A DNA stretch of 8,053 bases from Gemmatimonadota bacterium (GCA_003695865.1 RFGQ01000325.1:1-8053); one strand, 5' to 3'; counted from the first letter of the stretch, positions 1 through 7,138 are shown. Notes: generated by a model from the sequence alone, not told the origin. Numbers and translations: made by a program.

Positions 1-1
1 C

Positions 2-2101
2 GTGCAGAGCTTCCAGGTGCTCGACGACCCGGTCTATTCGCCGTTCGCCACGGGTCTGCGCCAGCAGTACGGCGGCAGCGTCTCGGGCGGGGCCGACAAC
101 ATCAACTTTTTCGTCTCGGCCGAGTGGGAAGGCGAGAACGGTCCGTACGAACTGCCCGATCCGGACCGGCAGGACCTGTTGGACCGCGGCATCAAGATCG
201 ACGACGACACCGAGCACCCCCAGCAGATTCGTCGGGTGAGCGTGCGCGCGAACGTCACGAGCCAGCTGGGCGAGGACGTGACGCTCGACGTGCGCACCGG
301 GTACGTGACGTCGAACCTCAGCTTCACGGGGAACGACAACAACTCGTTCGGCTTCCTGCCCTCCGCGTACTTCGGCGGGTCGGACCCCGACAACCCGGAT
401 CGTTACTGGGGCTTCCAGCGCCCGGCGCAGCTCTTCGGGCGTGACCTGCAGCAGAACATCGAGCGCTTCACCGCCTCGAGCACGGCGACCTGGTCGCCGC
501 TGCCCTGGCTCACGGGTCGCCTGACGGGCGGAATCGACTACACCAACCGGCAGGACCTGAGCTTCTTCCCCCGCGACATCGGCGTGCCGGGTACGTCGAA
601 CCTGGGAAGCCGCAACAACGATCTGATCAACCTGTTCATCTACACGGTCGACGCGAGCGCGACGGCCAACTTCGACCTGAACGACCGCATCAGCTCGAAG
701 TCGTCGGTGGGCGTGCAGTTCTTCCGCAACCGCACACAGGGCACCCTGGCGTCGGGCTTCGACATCGTGAACGGCGCGGCCTCGCTCGGCGCCGCGGCCC
801 AGACGCAGTCGAGCGAGTTCAACGTCGAGTCGAAGACGGCCGGCATCTTCTTCGAGCAGCAGTTCGGGCTCGACGACCGGCTGTTCGTCACCGGCGCCGT
901 GCGGGCGGACGACAACAGCACGTTCGGTAAGGACTTCGACCTGATCTGGTATCCGAAGTTCAGCCTCTCGTGGATGGCGACCGAGGAGCCGTTCTTCCCC
1001 GAGATCGGATTCCTGGATCAGCTCCGTCTGCGTGTTGCATGGGGCAAGTCGGGTCGTCAGCCCGGCACGAACGCGGCCCTGCAGACGCTCTCGGCCAACG
1101 CGATCACGACGCCGGACGACGAGACGGCGTCGGGCGTGAGCCTGGGTGAGATCGGCAACACGCTGCTCGAGCCCGAGAAGTCGAGTGAGATCGAGCTGGG
1201 CTTCGACGCCGACCTGTTCAACGGGCGTATCGGCCTGGAGCTGACCTACTACGACAAGGACACCGAGGGCGCGCTCGTGCAGGTGCCTCTGGCGCCTTCG
1301 CTCGGTGGCTCGAACAGCCAGTGGGTCAACATCGGTAAGGTCGAGAACAAGGGCTGGGAGGCCTCGTTGTTCACCACGCTCGTCGACCGCGACGACGTGC
1401 GCTTCGAGCTGGGCTTCAACGGCTCGATCAACGACAACGAGCTCACCGACCTGGGCGACCTGGAGCCCATCGGGGCGCAGACGCGCTTCGTCGAGGGCTA
1501 TCCGCTCGGCGGGCAGTGGGCCGAGCCCATCGAGAGCTTCAACGACGCGAACGGCGACGGGATCATCGATCCCGACGAGCTCGTCGTGGGTGACACGGCG
1601 GTCTTCGTGGGCCCCGGCCTGCCCGAGAAGGAGTTCTCGCTCACCGGGACGGTCACGCTGTTCGACCGCGTGCGCCTCTACGGCCTCCTCGACTGGAGAG
1701 GGGACTACGTGACGCACAACTTCACCGAGGAGTTCCGGTGCCGCTTCCGTCTGTGCCGCGGGCTCAACGATCCGACCGCGAGCCCGTTCGAGCAGGCGCG
1801 CGCCCAGGCCGCGGTGAACCATCCGGTGCAGACCTCGTGGGGTTACCTCGAGGACGGCAGCTTCTTCCGGCTGCGCGAGGTGTCGCTGACGTTCTTCCTG
1901 CCTGAGTCCTGGGCGAACCGGGTGCAGGCGCAGCGCGCCTCGCTCACGCTCACGGGCCGCAATCTGGGCGTGTGGACCGACTACACGGGCATCGATCCCG
2001 AGGTCAACTTCGCAGGCGCGGGCGACAACTTCGGAACCACCGACTTCCTCACCCAGCCGCCGCTCCGTTACTGGACCGCGCGCGTCAACCTGAGCTTCTG
2101 A
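2..2101 (+). CDS. SusC/RagA-like TonB-dependent outer-membrane receptor (5' end missing)
   Basis: The frame is open from the left edge, so the signal peptide, N-terminal carboxypeptidase-like domain and most of the plug lie outside; the true start is not visible. The 699 visible residues are the 22-strand-type beta-barrel part. The early stretch QQYGGSVSGGADNINFFVSA matches the strand that follows the plug in SusC/RagA proteins, GRNLGVWTDYTGIDPEVN matches the conserved segment near their C-terminus, and the protein ends in an amphipathic strand with terminal Phe (VNLSF), the usual outer-membrane insertion signal. Residues 515-526 form an EF-hand-like loop (D515, N517, D519, G520, I521, D523, E526). 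C580 and C585 could form a small disulfide. Members of this family import oligomers using TonB energy with a SusD lid, and a SusD-like gene follows 16 nt downstream. The substrate cannot be told. The wording suggests Gemmatimonadota; family call is firm. Confidence 0.93.
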   Translation: MQSFQVLDDPVYSPFATGLRQQYGGSVSGGADNINFFVSAEWEGENGPYELPDPDRQDLLDRGIKIDDDTEHPQQIRRVSVRANVTSQLGEDVTLDVRTGYVTSNLSFTGNDNNSFGFLPSAYFGGSDPDNPDRYWGFQRPAQLFGRDLQQNIERFTASSTATWSPLPWLTGRLTGGIDYTNRQDLSFFPRDIGVPGTSNLGSRNNDLINLFIYTVDASATANFDLNDRISSKSSVGVQFFRNRTQGTLASGFDIVNGAASLGAAAQTQSSEFNVESKTAGIFFEQQFGLDDRLFVTGAVRADDNSTFGKDFDLIWYPKFSLSWMATEEPFFPEIGFLDQLRLRVAWGKSGRQPGTNAALQTLSANAITTPDDETASGVSLGEIGNTLLEPEKSSEIELGFDADLFNGRIGLELTYYDKDTEGALVQVPLAPSLGGSNSQWVNIGKVENKGWEASLFTTLVDRDDVRFELGFNGSINDNELTDLGDLEPIGAQTRFVEGYPLGGQWAEPIESFNDANGDGIIDPDELVVGDTAVFVGPGLPEKEFSLTGTVTLFDRVRLYGLLDWRGDYVTHNFTEEFRCRFRLCRGLNDPTASPFEQARAQAAVNHPVQTSWGYLEDGSFFRLREVSLTFFLPESWANRVQAQRASLTLTGRNLGVWTDYTGIDPEVNFAGAGDNFGTTDFLTQPPLRYWTARVNLSF

Positions 2102-2117
2102 GGAGAGGAGATACGTC

Positions 2118-3428
2118 ATGCGTAGAATCACGCGAAAGGCGTTCGCCTGCCTCGTCGCCCTTGTACTCGTCGGGGGCACGTCCGCGTGCGACACCGACGC
2201 ACTGCTCGAGGTCAACGACCCCGACCTGGTGACGCCCGACAACATCACCGGGCAGCGCGGGGCCGAGCTGGTGTGGGCGGGCGCCATCGGCGACTTCGCC
2301 ACGTCGTATTCGAGCGGCGGCGGCGGACAGGCACTGTACGTCGGGATGATCACGGACGAGTATCATCTGTCCGGAACGTTCCCGACCCGGAACCAGGTCG
2401 ATCGCCGTGAGATCGACAACCGCAACGGCACGATGCTGGGTGAGTACCGGTCGCTGCATCACGCGCGGGTGAGCCTGGCGCGGGCGGCGGCACAGCTGCG
2501 CGAGTTCCTGCCCGGCGACCCGCGCATCGCGGAGGTGCTGAGCCTGCAGGGCTTCACCTACCTGATGTTCGGCGAGAACTACTGTTCCGGCGTTCCCTTC
2601 GGGACGGTGGAGGCCGACGGGACCTTGAAGCAGGGCGAGCAGCTCTCGACCACCGAGACCCTCGAGGTGGCGCTGGGGCTGTTCAACGAGGCCCTCGGCG
2701 AGACGGGCGGCGACGCCACGCAGCAGAATCTGGCTGCGATCGGCAAGGGCCGGACCCTGCTCGACCTCGGCCGCTACGCCGAGGCCGCGGCGGCCGTTGC
2801 GGGCGTGCCCACGGACTTCGTCTACTGGGTGCGCAGCAAGGACGGCGGCACGTTCAACCAGCGCAACGCGATCTGGGAGCTGAACGGGTCGCAGCGGCGG
2901 TGGTCGGTGTCGGATGGTGAGGGCGGTACCGGCCTCACGTTCCGCACCGCGGGCGATCCGCGCGTGCCTGTGCTGATCGATGCCGGGATCGGCTTCGACG
3001 AGGAGACCCCGCTGCACCTGCAGCAGAAGTACCCCTCGTGGGAGTCCGACACCGACCTGGCGACCGGCATCGAAGCCCGCCTCATCGAGGCCGAGGCGGC
3101 GCTCCAGGCCGGCGATCCGGCCGGCATGCTCACGATTCTCAACGACCTGCGGGCCGACGAGGGCATGGCCGCCCTCACCGATCCCGGTACGCAGGACGGC
3201 CGCGTGGACCTGCTCTTCGACGAGCGGGCCTTCTGGCTGTTCAGCACGGCGCACCGCCTCGGCGACATGCGCCGTCTGATCCGTCAGTACGGGCGGACCG
3301 AGGATCAGGTCTTCCCGACCGGCGCCTACTTCAAGGGCGGGAACTACGGGGACGACGTGAACTTCCCGATCCCGTTCGAGGAGAACGAGAACCCGAACTT
3401 CACCGGGTGCTTCGACCGCGGCGCCTGA
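2118..3428 (+). CDS. SusD/RagB-like outer-membrane lipoprotein
   Basis: This 436-aa protein is the probable substrate-binding lid of the preceding SusC-like receptor. The start is set by a strong Shine-Dalgarno (AGGAGAGGAG, 2101-2110) that begins in the receptor's stop codon, 7 nt before ATG, so the two genes are surely co-transcribed. Residues 1-23 are a basic then hydrophobic lipoprotein signal ending TSA before C24; the mature N-terminus is C-D-T-D, acidic directly after the lipidated Cys. Family landmarks are the helical TPR-like segment GENYCSGVPF (152-161), the C-terminal ERAFWLFSTAHRLGDMRRL (from residue 369), and the ending VNFPIPFEENENPNFTGC, all typical of SusD/RagB proteins, especially from Gemmatimonadota. 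It is somewhat shorter than the ~500-aa Bacteroides SusD proteins. No substrate can be assigned. A terminator lies about 60 nt after the stop. Confidence 0.93.
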   Translation: MRRITRKAFACLVALVLVGGTSACDTDALLEVNDPDLVTPDNITGQRGAELVWAGAIGDFATSYSSGGGGQALYVGMITDEYHLSGTFPTRNQVDRREIDNRNGTMLGEYRSLHHARVSLARAAAQLREFLPGDPRIAEVLSLQGFTYLMFGENYCSGVPFGTVEADGTLKQGEQLSTTETLEVALGLFNEALGETGGDATQQNLAAIGKGRTLLDLGRYAEAAAAVAGVPTDFVYWVRSKDGGTFNQRNAIWELNGSQRRWSVSDGEGGTGLTFRTAGDPRVPVLIDAGIGFDEETPLHLQQKYPSWESDTDLATGIEARLIEAEAALQAGDPAGMLTILNDLRADEGMAALTDPGTQDGRVDLLFDERAFWLFSTAHRLGDMRRLIRQYGRTEDQVFPTGAYFKGGNYGDDVNFPIPFEENENPNFTGCFDRGA

Positions 3429-3487
3429 GCCGCGCCGACCGCGGGGTCCGGTCGTAGCAGACGCTGCGGCCGGGCCGGCAGGCGAAA

Positions 3488-3515
3488 GGGGCGGGTCCCG
3501 AGAGGGACCCGCCCC
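3488..3515. terminator. Bidirectional intrinsic terminator between convergent genes
   Basis: A perfect 12-bp GC-rich stem (GGGGCGGGTCCC pairing with GGGACCCGCCCC) closes on a GAGA tetraloop of the GNRA type. On the + strand it is followed by GATTCGTTTCG, a weak U-rich tail; on the - strand it is followed by TTTCGCC. It lies 59 nt after the SusD-like stop and 33 nt after the stop of the convergent plug lipoprotein, so it can serve both. The hairpin is seen directly; the termination function is inferred, and the poor U-tracts keep confidence below certainty. Confidence 0.82.
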
Positions 3516-3548
3516 GATTCGTTTCGAGCGCCGTCCGAGGCCCGGCCC

Positions 3549-3998
3549 TCAGTGCGCCCGCGTGAAGATCTCGATCACCCCGTCGCCGGCGTTGGTGCCG
3601 TAGCGGGTGGTAGCCTCGATCCCCGTCAGCACGAGGATGCGTTCGACCGTGCGCGCGGGGATGTCGTCGAGCACGGTCACATCGCCGACGCGCACGTTGT
3701 CCACGTAGATGAGCATGTCTTCGAACAGCTCGATGGTGGACGGGCCGCGCCGCCGGATGCGCGCGGGCTCACCCCGCGGCGTCTCGGTGAAGATCGTCGA
3801 CGGCACGAGCCGGCGGAGTGCCTCCCAGACCGTGCGCGCGCCGGAGCGCTCGATCTGCTCCGCGGTGATGACGGTACCCTTGCGGGGGTCGGGCGCGCCC
3901 GCGGGTCGCGCGCGCGCGTTGCAGGCGACGACGGACAGAGTCAGACAGGCGGCGGCCAGCATGAGGGCGGGCCGTCCCGGCGCGGTGCGGGCCTTCAT
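3549..3998 (-). CDS. Small lipoprotein consisting of a TonB-receptor plug domain
   Basis: The 149-aa product begins with a lipoprotein signal (hydrophobic run 11-25, SVVA then C26) and a ~14-residue Ala/Pro/Arg linker. Residues about 41-147 read as a TonB-dependent receptor plug: VITAEQIERSGARTVWEAL at 43-61, IYVDNVRVGD at 97-106 (the YVDG-type strand), IPARTVERILVL at 113-124, then YGTNAGDGVIEIFTR at 133-147. No beta-barrel follows, since a stop and shared terminator come next. GGGAG six nt before ATG supports the start. Asn after the lipidated Cys would allow outer-membrane sorting by the E. coli rule. Similar short plug-only proteins occur in Gemmatimonadota and Bacteroidota, but I know of no established function. 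It converges on the susCD-like pair and follows fliW on the same strand. It could be an accessory to TonB receptors or a degenerate receptor; the intact signal, RBS and motifs favour a working gene. Confidence 0.85.
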   Translation of the reverse strand: MKARTAPGRPALMLAAACLTLSVVACNARARPAGAPDPRKGTVITAEQIERSGARTVWEALRRLVPSTIFTETPRGEPARIRRRGPSTIELFEDMLIYVDNVRVGDVTVLDDIPARTVERILVLTGIEATTRYGTNAGDGVIEIFTRAH

Positions 3999-4017
3999 CG
4001 AGCGCTCCCGGGCTTGA

Positions 4018-4049
4018 GACGGAGGGCGAGGGCGCCGCCTCGCCCCGTC
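4018..4049 (-). other. Imperfect hairpin in the gap between fliW and the plug lipoprotein gene
   Basis: An 8-bp stem (GGGCGAGG at 4024-4031 with CCTCGCCC at 4038-4045, 6-nt loop) is extended by 4 bp (GACG with CGTC) across a 2-nt bulge. On the - strand it lies about 75 nt after the fliW stop and 20 nt before the plug gene's ATG. There is no U-tract, so it is either a weak terminator/attenuator separating the two genes or simply leader structure. The rest of this ~120-nt gap shows an AT-richer pocket (AACCAATAACCT, about 4052-4063) but no promoter I can defend. Confidence 0.3.
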
Positions 4050-4121
4050 GGAACCAATAACCTCTACGCGCGCTGAGGGCGAGCGTTTCGTCGCTGCCCG
4101 GTGGCTCGACCGGCGCGGTAC

Positions 4122-4610
4122 CTACGACGCCTTGCGCCGCCGCTTGAGTTCCAGCGGCCAGCGGGTGCCGTAGGGGCTCTCGGCCAGGATCACCTGCCGG
4201 CCCAGGCGCCGCTTCAGGTTCACGGCCACCGGGCCCTGCAGGTTGACCGTGGGCAGGTCGCCCGGCTCGCGGGGGAGCGCCAGGATGGCGAGCACCGCCA
4301 GGTCACCGGGGTCGTCGGTGTCGAGGGGACCGAGCTCGTTGGAGCCCAGTTCGACCGAATAGCCCGGCACGAAGACGAACGGATCGATGAGCACGAAGGC
4401 GAGGGGCTCGTGGTCGAGCGACTGGAGCCAGTAGAAGCCCTCGCGCGAGGCCGGCAGCAGCGCGTAGCGGCGGGCGTCGGGAAATCCGACGATGCCTTCC
4501 GGGAAGGTGATGATCTGCTCGGGGCGCAGCGGGACCACGCCGAGCAGCTCGGATTCGAACGTCTCGGGCGTTTCCGCCTTGTCGAGCTTCAGGGCCGCTG
4601 CCTGGGTCAT
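4122..4610 (-). CDS. fliW: FliW, flagellar assembly / CsrA-antagonist factor
   Basis: FliW is a cytoplasmic protein that binds flagellin and, in species where it has been studied, sequesters CsrA so that flagellin translation matches secretion. The 162-aa product shows the family blocks in order: ITFPEGIVGFPDARRYALLP (34-53), FYWLQSLDHEPLAFVLIDPF (59-78), then a beta-rich C-terminal half with LAVLAILALP, TVNLQGPVAVN and RQVILAESPYGTRWPL. Length is close to the usual ~140-160 aa. Its ATG overlaps the flgL stop by 4 nt (ATGA), and there is no Shine-Dalgarno before it, so it is probably translated by coupling from flgL. csrA, the common next gene, is not present: the following gap is only about 120 nt and then a plug-domain lipoprotein begins. 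The stop codon is TAG. Confidence 0.95.
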   Translation of the reverse strand: MTQAAALKLDKAETPETFESELLGVVPLRPEQIITFPEGIVGFPDARRYALLPASREGFYWLQSLDHEPLAFVLIDPFVFVPGYSVELGSNELGPLDTDDPGDLAVLAILALPREPGDLPTVNLQGPVAVNLKRRLGRQVILAESPYGTRWPLELKRRRKAS

Positions 4611-5485
4611 CGCAGGAAATCCGTGAGCGAGGTGTTGAGGATCTCGGCGTTCGCGAGCAGGGCCGCCTGGAATGTGGACTGCCGCGCCACCAGTTCGGTG
4701 ACCGCCCGTTGAATGTCGGCATCCTGCAGGTCCGACCGGAGTCGCTGCAGATTGATGTCGAGGGTCTCGATGTTCGCGTCGGCGATGTCGAGCGCGTTCA
4801 TGCGTGCGCCCAGCTCACCGATCACGTCCTGAACGGCCTGGAAGGCATTGTCGAGATCACCGAGCGATGCGGTGATTTCGTTCACGTCGTTGTTGCCCAG
4901 CCCGGTCGACAGACGCTCGAGTGCCGCGAACACGCCGGTGTCGACGAAGATCTGCTGGCCGTCGTGGTTCGTGGGCACGACCTGCCCGCTGCCGACCTCG
5001 ATCTGGTGCTGGCCCGAGGGAGGGCGCAGCGGATCGGGGGTCGTGGTGGCGAAGGGCTCGCTGTCGGCGTAGGCCCCTCCGAACAGGTAGGCTCCCGCGA
5101 GCTTCGTGTTGCCGAGTTCGCGCACGAAGTCGATGAGCCCGTCGATCTCGGCCTTGGTCGTCTGGCGGGTGTTGGCGTCGGCGGTGGCCGTGGCCTGCGA
5201 AACGCCGAGTTCCCGGGCGCGGATGAGCGCGTTCGACATCTGCTCGAGCACGCCGTCTTCCATGGCCATGCGCGTGCGGGCCGTGGAGAGGTTGCGGCGA
5301 TACTGCTCGAGTGCGCGCAGCGAACCCGACGCCTCCATGATGCCCGACGTGGCCACCGGGTCGTCGGAGGGAGTCGCCACCCGGACTCCGGTCGAGGCGC
5401 GCTCGCGCGCGTCCGCAATGCCCTGCTGACCCTGCTGCAGGGAGCGCAGTGCTTCCCGCTGCAGGATGCCGTTGGTGATTCGCAA
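4607..5485 (-). CDS. flgL: FlgL, flagellar hook-filament junction protein (HAP3)
   Basis: FlgL is exported through the flagellar type III apparatus and joins the hook (via FlgK) to the flagellin filament. The N-terminal flagellin-like coiled region starts MRITNGILQREALRSLQ and carries ASTGVRVATPSDDPVA, the family's STGKRI-PSDDP signature; the C-terminal helix RQSTFQAALLANAEILNTSLTDFL matches the conserved FlgL end. I place the start at TTG (5483-5485), giving 292 aa, because homologues begin M-R-I-T-N just here. The frame stays open upstream to another TTG at 5530, but those 15 residues are unlike FlgL. The only Shine-Dalgarno-like sequence is a modest AGGG about 10 nt before the TTG, so initiation may be weak. 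It is first in a flgL-fliW operon behind a sigma-28-type promoter. flgK, usually just upstream, is missing here; instead a divergent regulator sits there. Confidence 0.94.
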   Translation of the reverse strand: MRITNGILQREALRSLQQGQQGIADARERASTGVRVATPSDDPVATSGIMEASGSLRALEQYRRNLSTARTRMAMEDGVLEQMSNALIRARELGVSQATATADANTRQTTKAEIDGLIDFVRELGNTKLAGAYLFGGAYADSEPFATTTPDPLRPPSGQHQIEVGSGQVVPTNHDGQQIFVDTGVFAALERLSTGLGNNDVNEITASLGDLDNAFQAVQDVIGELGARMNALDIADANIETLDINLQRLRSDLQDADIQRAVTELVARQSTFQAALLANAEILNTSLTDFLR

Positions 5486-5537
5486 CGGACACCATCCCTG
5501 TGAGCGTGCTCCTTCGGGGAGGCGCCGCAAGGGCTCC

Positions 5538-5566
5538 TTGCCTCCCTGTCGGATGTGTACGAGAAT
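5538..5566 (+). promoter_or_regulatory. Possible housekeeping-type promoter for the sigma-54 regulator
   Basis: TTGCCT (5538-5543) and GAGAAT (5561-5566) are separated by 17 nt; each matches four of six bases of the sigma-70 hexamers. Its -10 overlaps the -10 of the opposite-strand sigma-28 candidate, so the two would compete if both are real. The leader to the regulator's ATG would be about 135 nt. Matches of this quality arise by chance, so this is weak. Confidence 0.25.
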
Positions 5567-5590
5567 CGGAACCCGAACCCGGGAACTTTA
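5563..5590 (-). promoter_or_regulatory. Candidate sigma-28 (FliA) promoter for flgL-fliW
   Basis: Read on the - strand, TAAAGTTC (5590-5583), a 12-nt spacer and TCCGATTC (5570-5563) closely match the flagellar sigma-28 consensus TAAAGTTT-N11-GCCGATAA: seven of eight positions in the -35 and five of eight in the -10, with the CCGAT core intact and spacing one longer than ideal. Transcription would begin near 5557, giving a leader of roughly 70 nt before the flgL TTG. FlgL and FliW are late gene products in bacteria that use FliA, so the function fits. The motif is seen; its use is inferred. Confidence 0.65.
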
Positions 5591-5604
5591 GCGGTGGCGC
5601 CGCG

Positions 5605-5692
5605 GGCCCCGGCGGGGCCGTACAGGGTGGGCGCTCCCCCCGCCCGGCCGTCGTCCACGCGCGGCCGAGCCGCCGCCCCGCCGCCCGGCGGC
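5605..5692 (+). other. Extremely GC-rich leader with small perfect hairpins before the regulator
   Basis: Most of the divergent gap's regulator-proximal half is almost pure G and C. It holds two near-perfect inverted repeats: GGCCCC-GGC-GGGGCC (5605-5619) and GCCGCC-C-GGCGGC (5680-5692), the second ending 17 nt before the regulator's ATG. They could fold in the regulator mRNA leader and dampen translation, which would fit its poor Shine-Dalgarno. In DNA this GC-rich, short repeats occur by chance, so function is uncertain. Confidence 0.25.
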
Positions 5693-5709
5693 TCCTCGAG
5701 CGGAACGAG

Positions 5710-7113
5710 ATGGCGAAGATCCTCTGCGTCGACGACGGAGCGCCCGCGCTGGCGATCCTCGAAGACGTGCTCGTCCAGGCCGGGCACCGGCCGGTGCCCG
5801 TTCAGAGCGCCGAAGAAGCGCTCGACGTGTTGGAGCGGGGGGGCGTCGATCTGGTCGTCTCGGACTACCAGATGCCGGGCATGGACGGGCTCGAGTTGCT
5901 CGCCGAACTGGGCGAGCGCCAGATCGACGTGCCGCTGATCGTGGTGACGGGATACGGGGGCATCGAGCACGCGGTGCGCTGCATCAAGGCCGGGGCCGCC
6001 GACTACATCACCAAGCCGATCCGGCCCCGCCAGCTCGAGCTCGCGGTCGACCAGGCCCTGGAGTACCATCGCCTGCGGCGCGAGAACGCGCGCTATCGCC
6101 AGGAGCTCAACCGGCTCAAGGGAGCCCGCGAGATCGTGGGCGAGTCGGCGGCCATCCAGCGCATTCTCGAGACGCTCTCACTGGTGGCGCCCACCCGTAC
6201 GACCGTGCTGCTGCAGGGCGAGTCGGGCACGGGCAAGGAACTGCTGGCCCGCACACTGCACGCGCTCAGCGACCGCAGCGAGGGGCCCTTCGTGTCGATC
6301 AACTGCGCGGCGCTCCCCGAGAACCTGGTCGAGAGCACGCTCTTCGGGCACGAGAAGGGCGCCTTCACCGGAGCGTCGAGCCAGGTGAAGGGTGCCTTCG
6401 AGCGGGCGCATCGGGGCACCCTGCTCCTCGACGAGATCAGCGAGATGCGGCTCGACCTGCAGGCCAAACTGCTGCGCGTGCTGCAGGAGCAGGAGTTCGA
6501 GCGGGTCGGCGGGAGCGGACCCATCAGGGTGGACGTGCGCATCGTGGCCACGACCAACCGGGCGCTCGAGGACGAGGTCCGGGACGGCCGGTTCCGCGAA
6601 GACCTCTACTATAGACTGAGCGTCGTGCCCCTGCGGGTGCCGCCGTTGAGGGAGCGCCTCGAAGACATCCCGCTGCTCGTGCGGCACTTCGCCGACCTCT
6701 ACGGCCACGAGGTAGGGCGTGAGATCGAGGCGATCGAGCCCGGCGTGTTCGACCTGCTCCAGGGCTACACGTGGCCGGGCAACGTGCGCGAGCTCGCGCA
6801 CGCGGTGCAGCGCGCCGCGATCCTCTCGCCCGACGGGGTGCTCCGGCCCGACGTCTTCGAAGCCGAGCGCTTCGGACTGACGGCCGCCTCCGCGCCGATC
6901 GACGAGGGGGGTACGGCCCGGGGGGGCTCCTCGGTGGGAACTCGCGCGGACGGGGAGGAGGGCATCGCGGTGTACGTGCCCACCCTCGACATCAAGGCGG
7001 CCGAAGAGGCGCTCATCGCGCGGGCGCTCGAAGAGACCGGGAACAATCGCACGCGCGCCGCCGAGTTGCTGGGCATCAGCATCCGCACCCTGCGCAACCG
7101 GCTGAACGGCTGA
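5710..7113 (+). CDS. Sigma-54-dependent response regulator (NtrC family, flagellar FlgR/FleR-like)
   Basis: This 467-aa activator should turn on RNA polymerase-sigma-54 when phosphorylated by a sensor kinase that is not in the window. The receiver domain (about 3-118) has acidic pair D8/D9, phospho-acceptor D52, T80 and K102. A charged helical linker (118-137) leads to the AAA+ domain (about 142-365): Walker A GESGTGKE (170-177), the sigma-54-contacting loop GAFTGA (217-222), Walker B LLLDE (238-242), FREDLYYRL (295-303) with arginine-finger region, and WPGNVREL (355-362). A Gly-rich linker (about 398-418) precedes a Fis-type HTH (NNRTRAAELLGISIRTLRNRL, 445-465). All catalytic residues are present. 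ATG at 5710 fits the start of the receiver domain; the frame extends upstream to 5500, but that part is Arg/Pro-rich and unlike any receiver. The Shine-Dalgarno is poor. Lying between flgL-fliW and flgBC, it is most likely the flagellar regulator. Confidence 0.95.
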   Translation: MAKILCVDDGAPALAILEDVLVQAGHRPVPVQSAEEALDVLERGGVDLVVSDYQMPGMDGLELLAELGERQIDVPLIVVTGYGGIEHAVRCIKAGAADYITKPIRPRQLELAVDQALEYHRLRRENARYRQELNRLKGAREIVGESAAIQRILETLSLVAPTRTTVLLQGESGTGKELLARTLHALSDRSEGPFVSINCAALPENLVESTLFGHEKGAFTGASSQVKGAFERAHRGTLLLDEISEMRLDLQAKLLRVLQEQEFERVGGSGPIRVDVRIVATTNRALEDEVRDGRFREDLYYRLSVVPLRVPPLRERLEDIPLLVRHFADLYGHEVGREIEAIEPGVFDLLQGYTWPGNVRELAHAVQRAAILSPDGVLRPDVFEAERFGLTAASAPIDEGGTARGGSSVGTRADGEEGIAVYVPTLDIKAAEEALIARALEETGNNRTRAAELLGISIRTLRNRLNG

Positions 7114-7138
7114 GTGCCCCACCCGGGCGGCTCGGCGG

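Noticed and set aside
2085..3254. A 389-codon open frame on the - strand opposite the SusD-like gene
   Set aside because: It lies almost wholly inside a gene with clear family motifs, has no recognisable domain, and reads like a third-position GC mirror frame.
3999..4121. A csrA gene downstream of fliW
   Set aside because: The gap is about 120 nt, too short for the ~60-codon csrA, and no small frame there with a CsrA-like beginning was seen.
4709..5503. A 264-codon + strand frame antisense to flgL
   Set aside because: It mirrors flgL codons and shows no independent domain or RBS.
5500..5709. 70-residue N-terminal extension of the response regulator
   Set aside because: The extension is Arg/Pro/Ala-rich from a GC-saturated leader, while MAKILCVDD at 5710 is the expected beginning of a receiver domain.
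4882..6069. A 395-codon - strand frame overlapping flgL and the regulator's receiver domain
   Set aside because: Composition is Arg/Ser/Pro-rich without motifs, and it conflicts with flgL in another frame and the regulator on the other strand.
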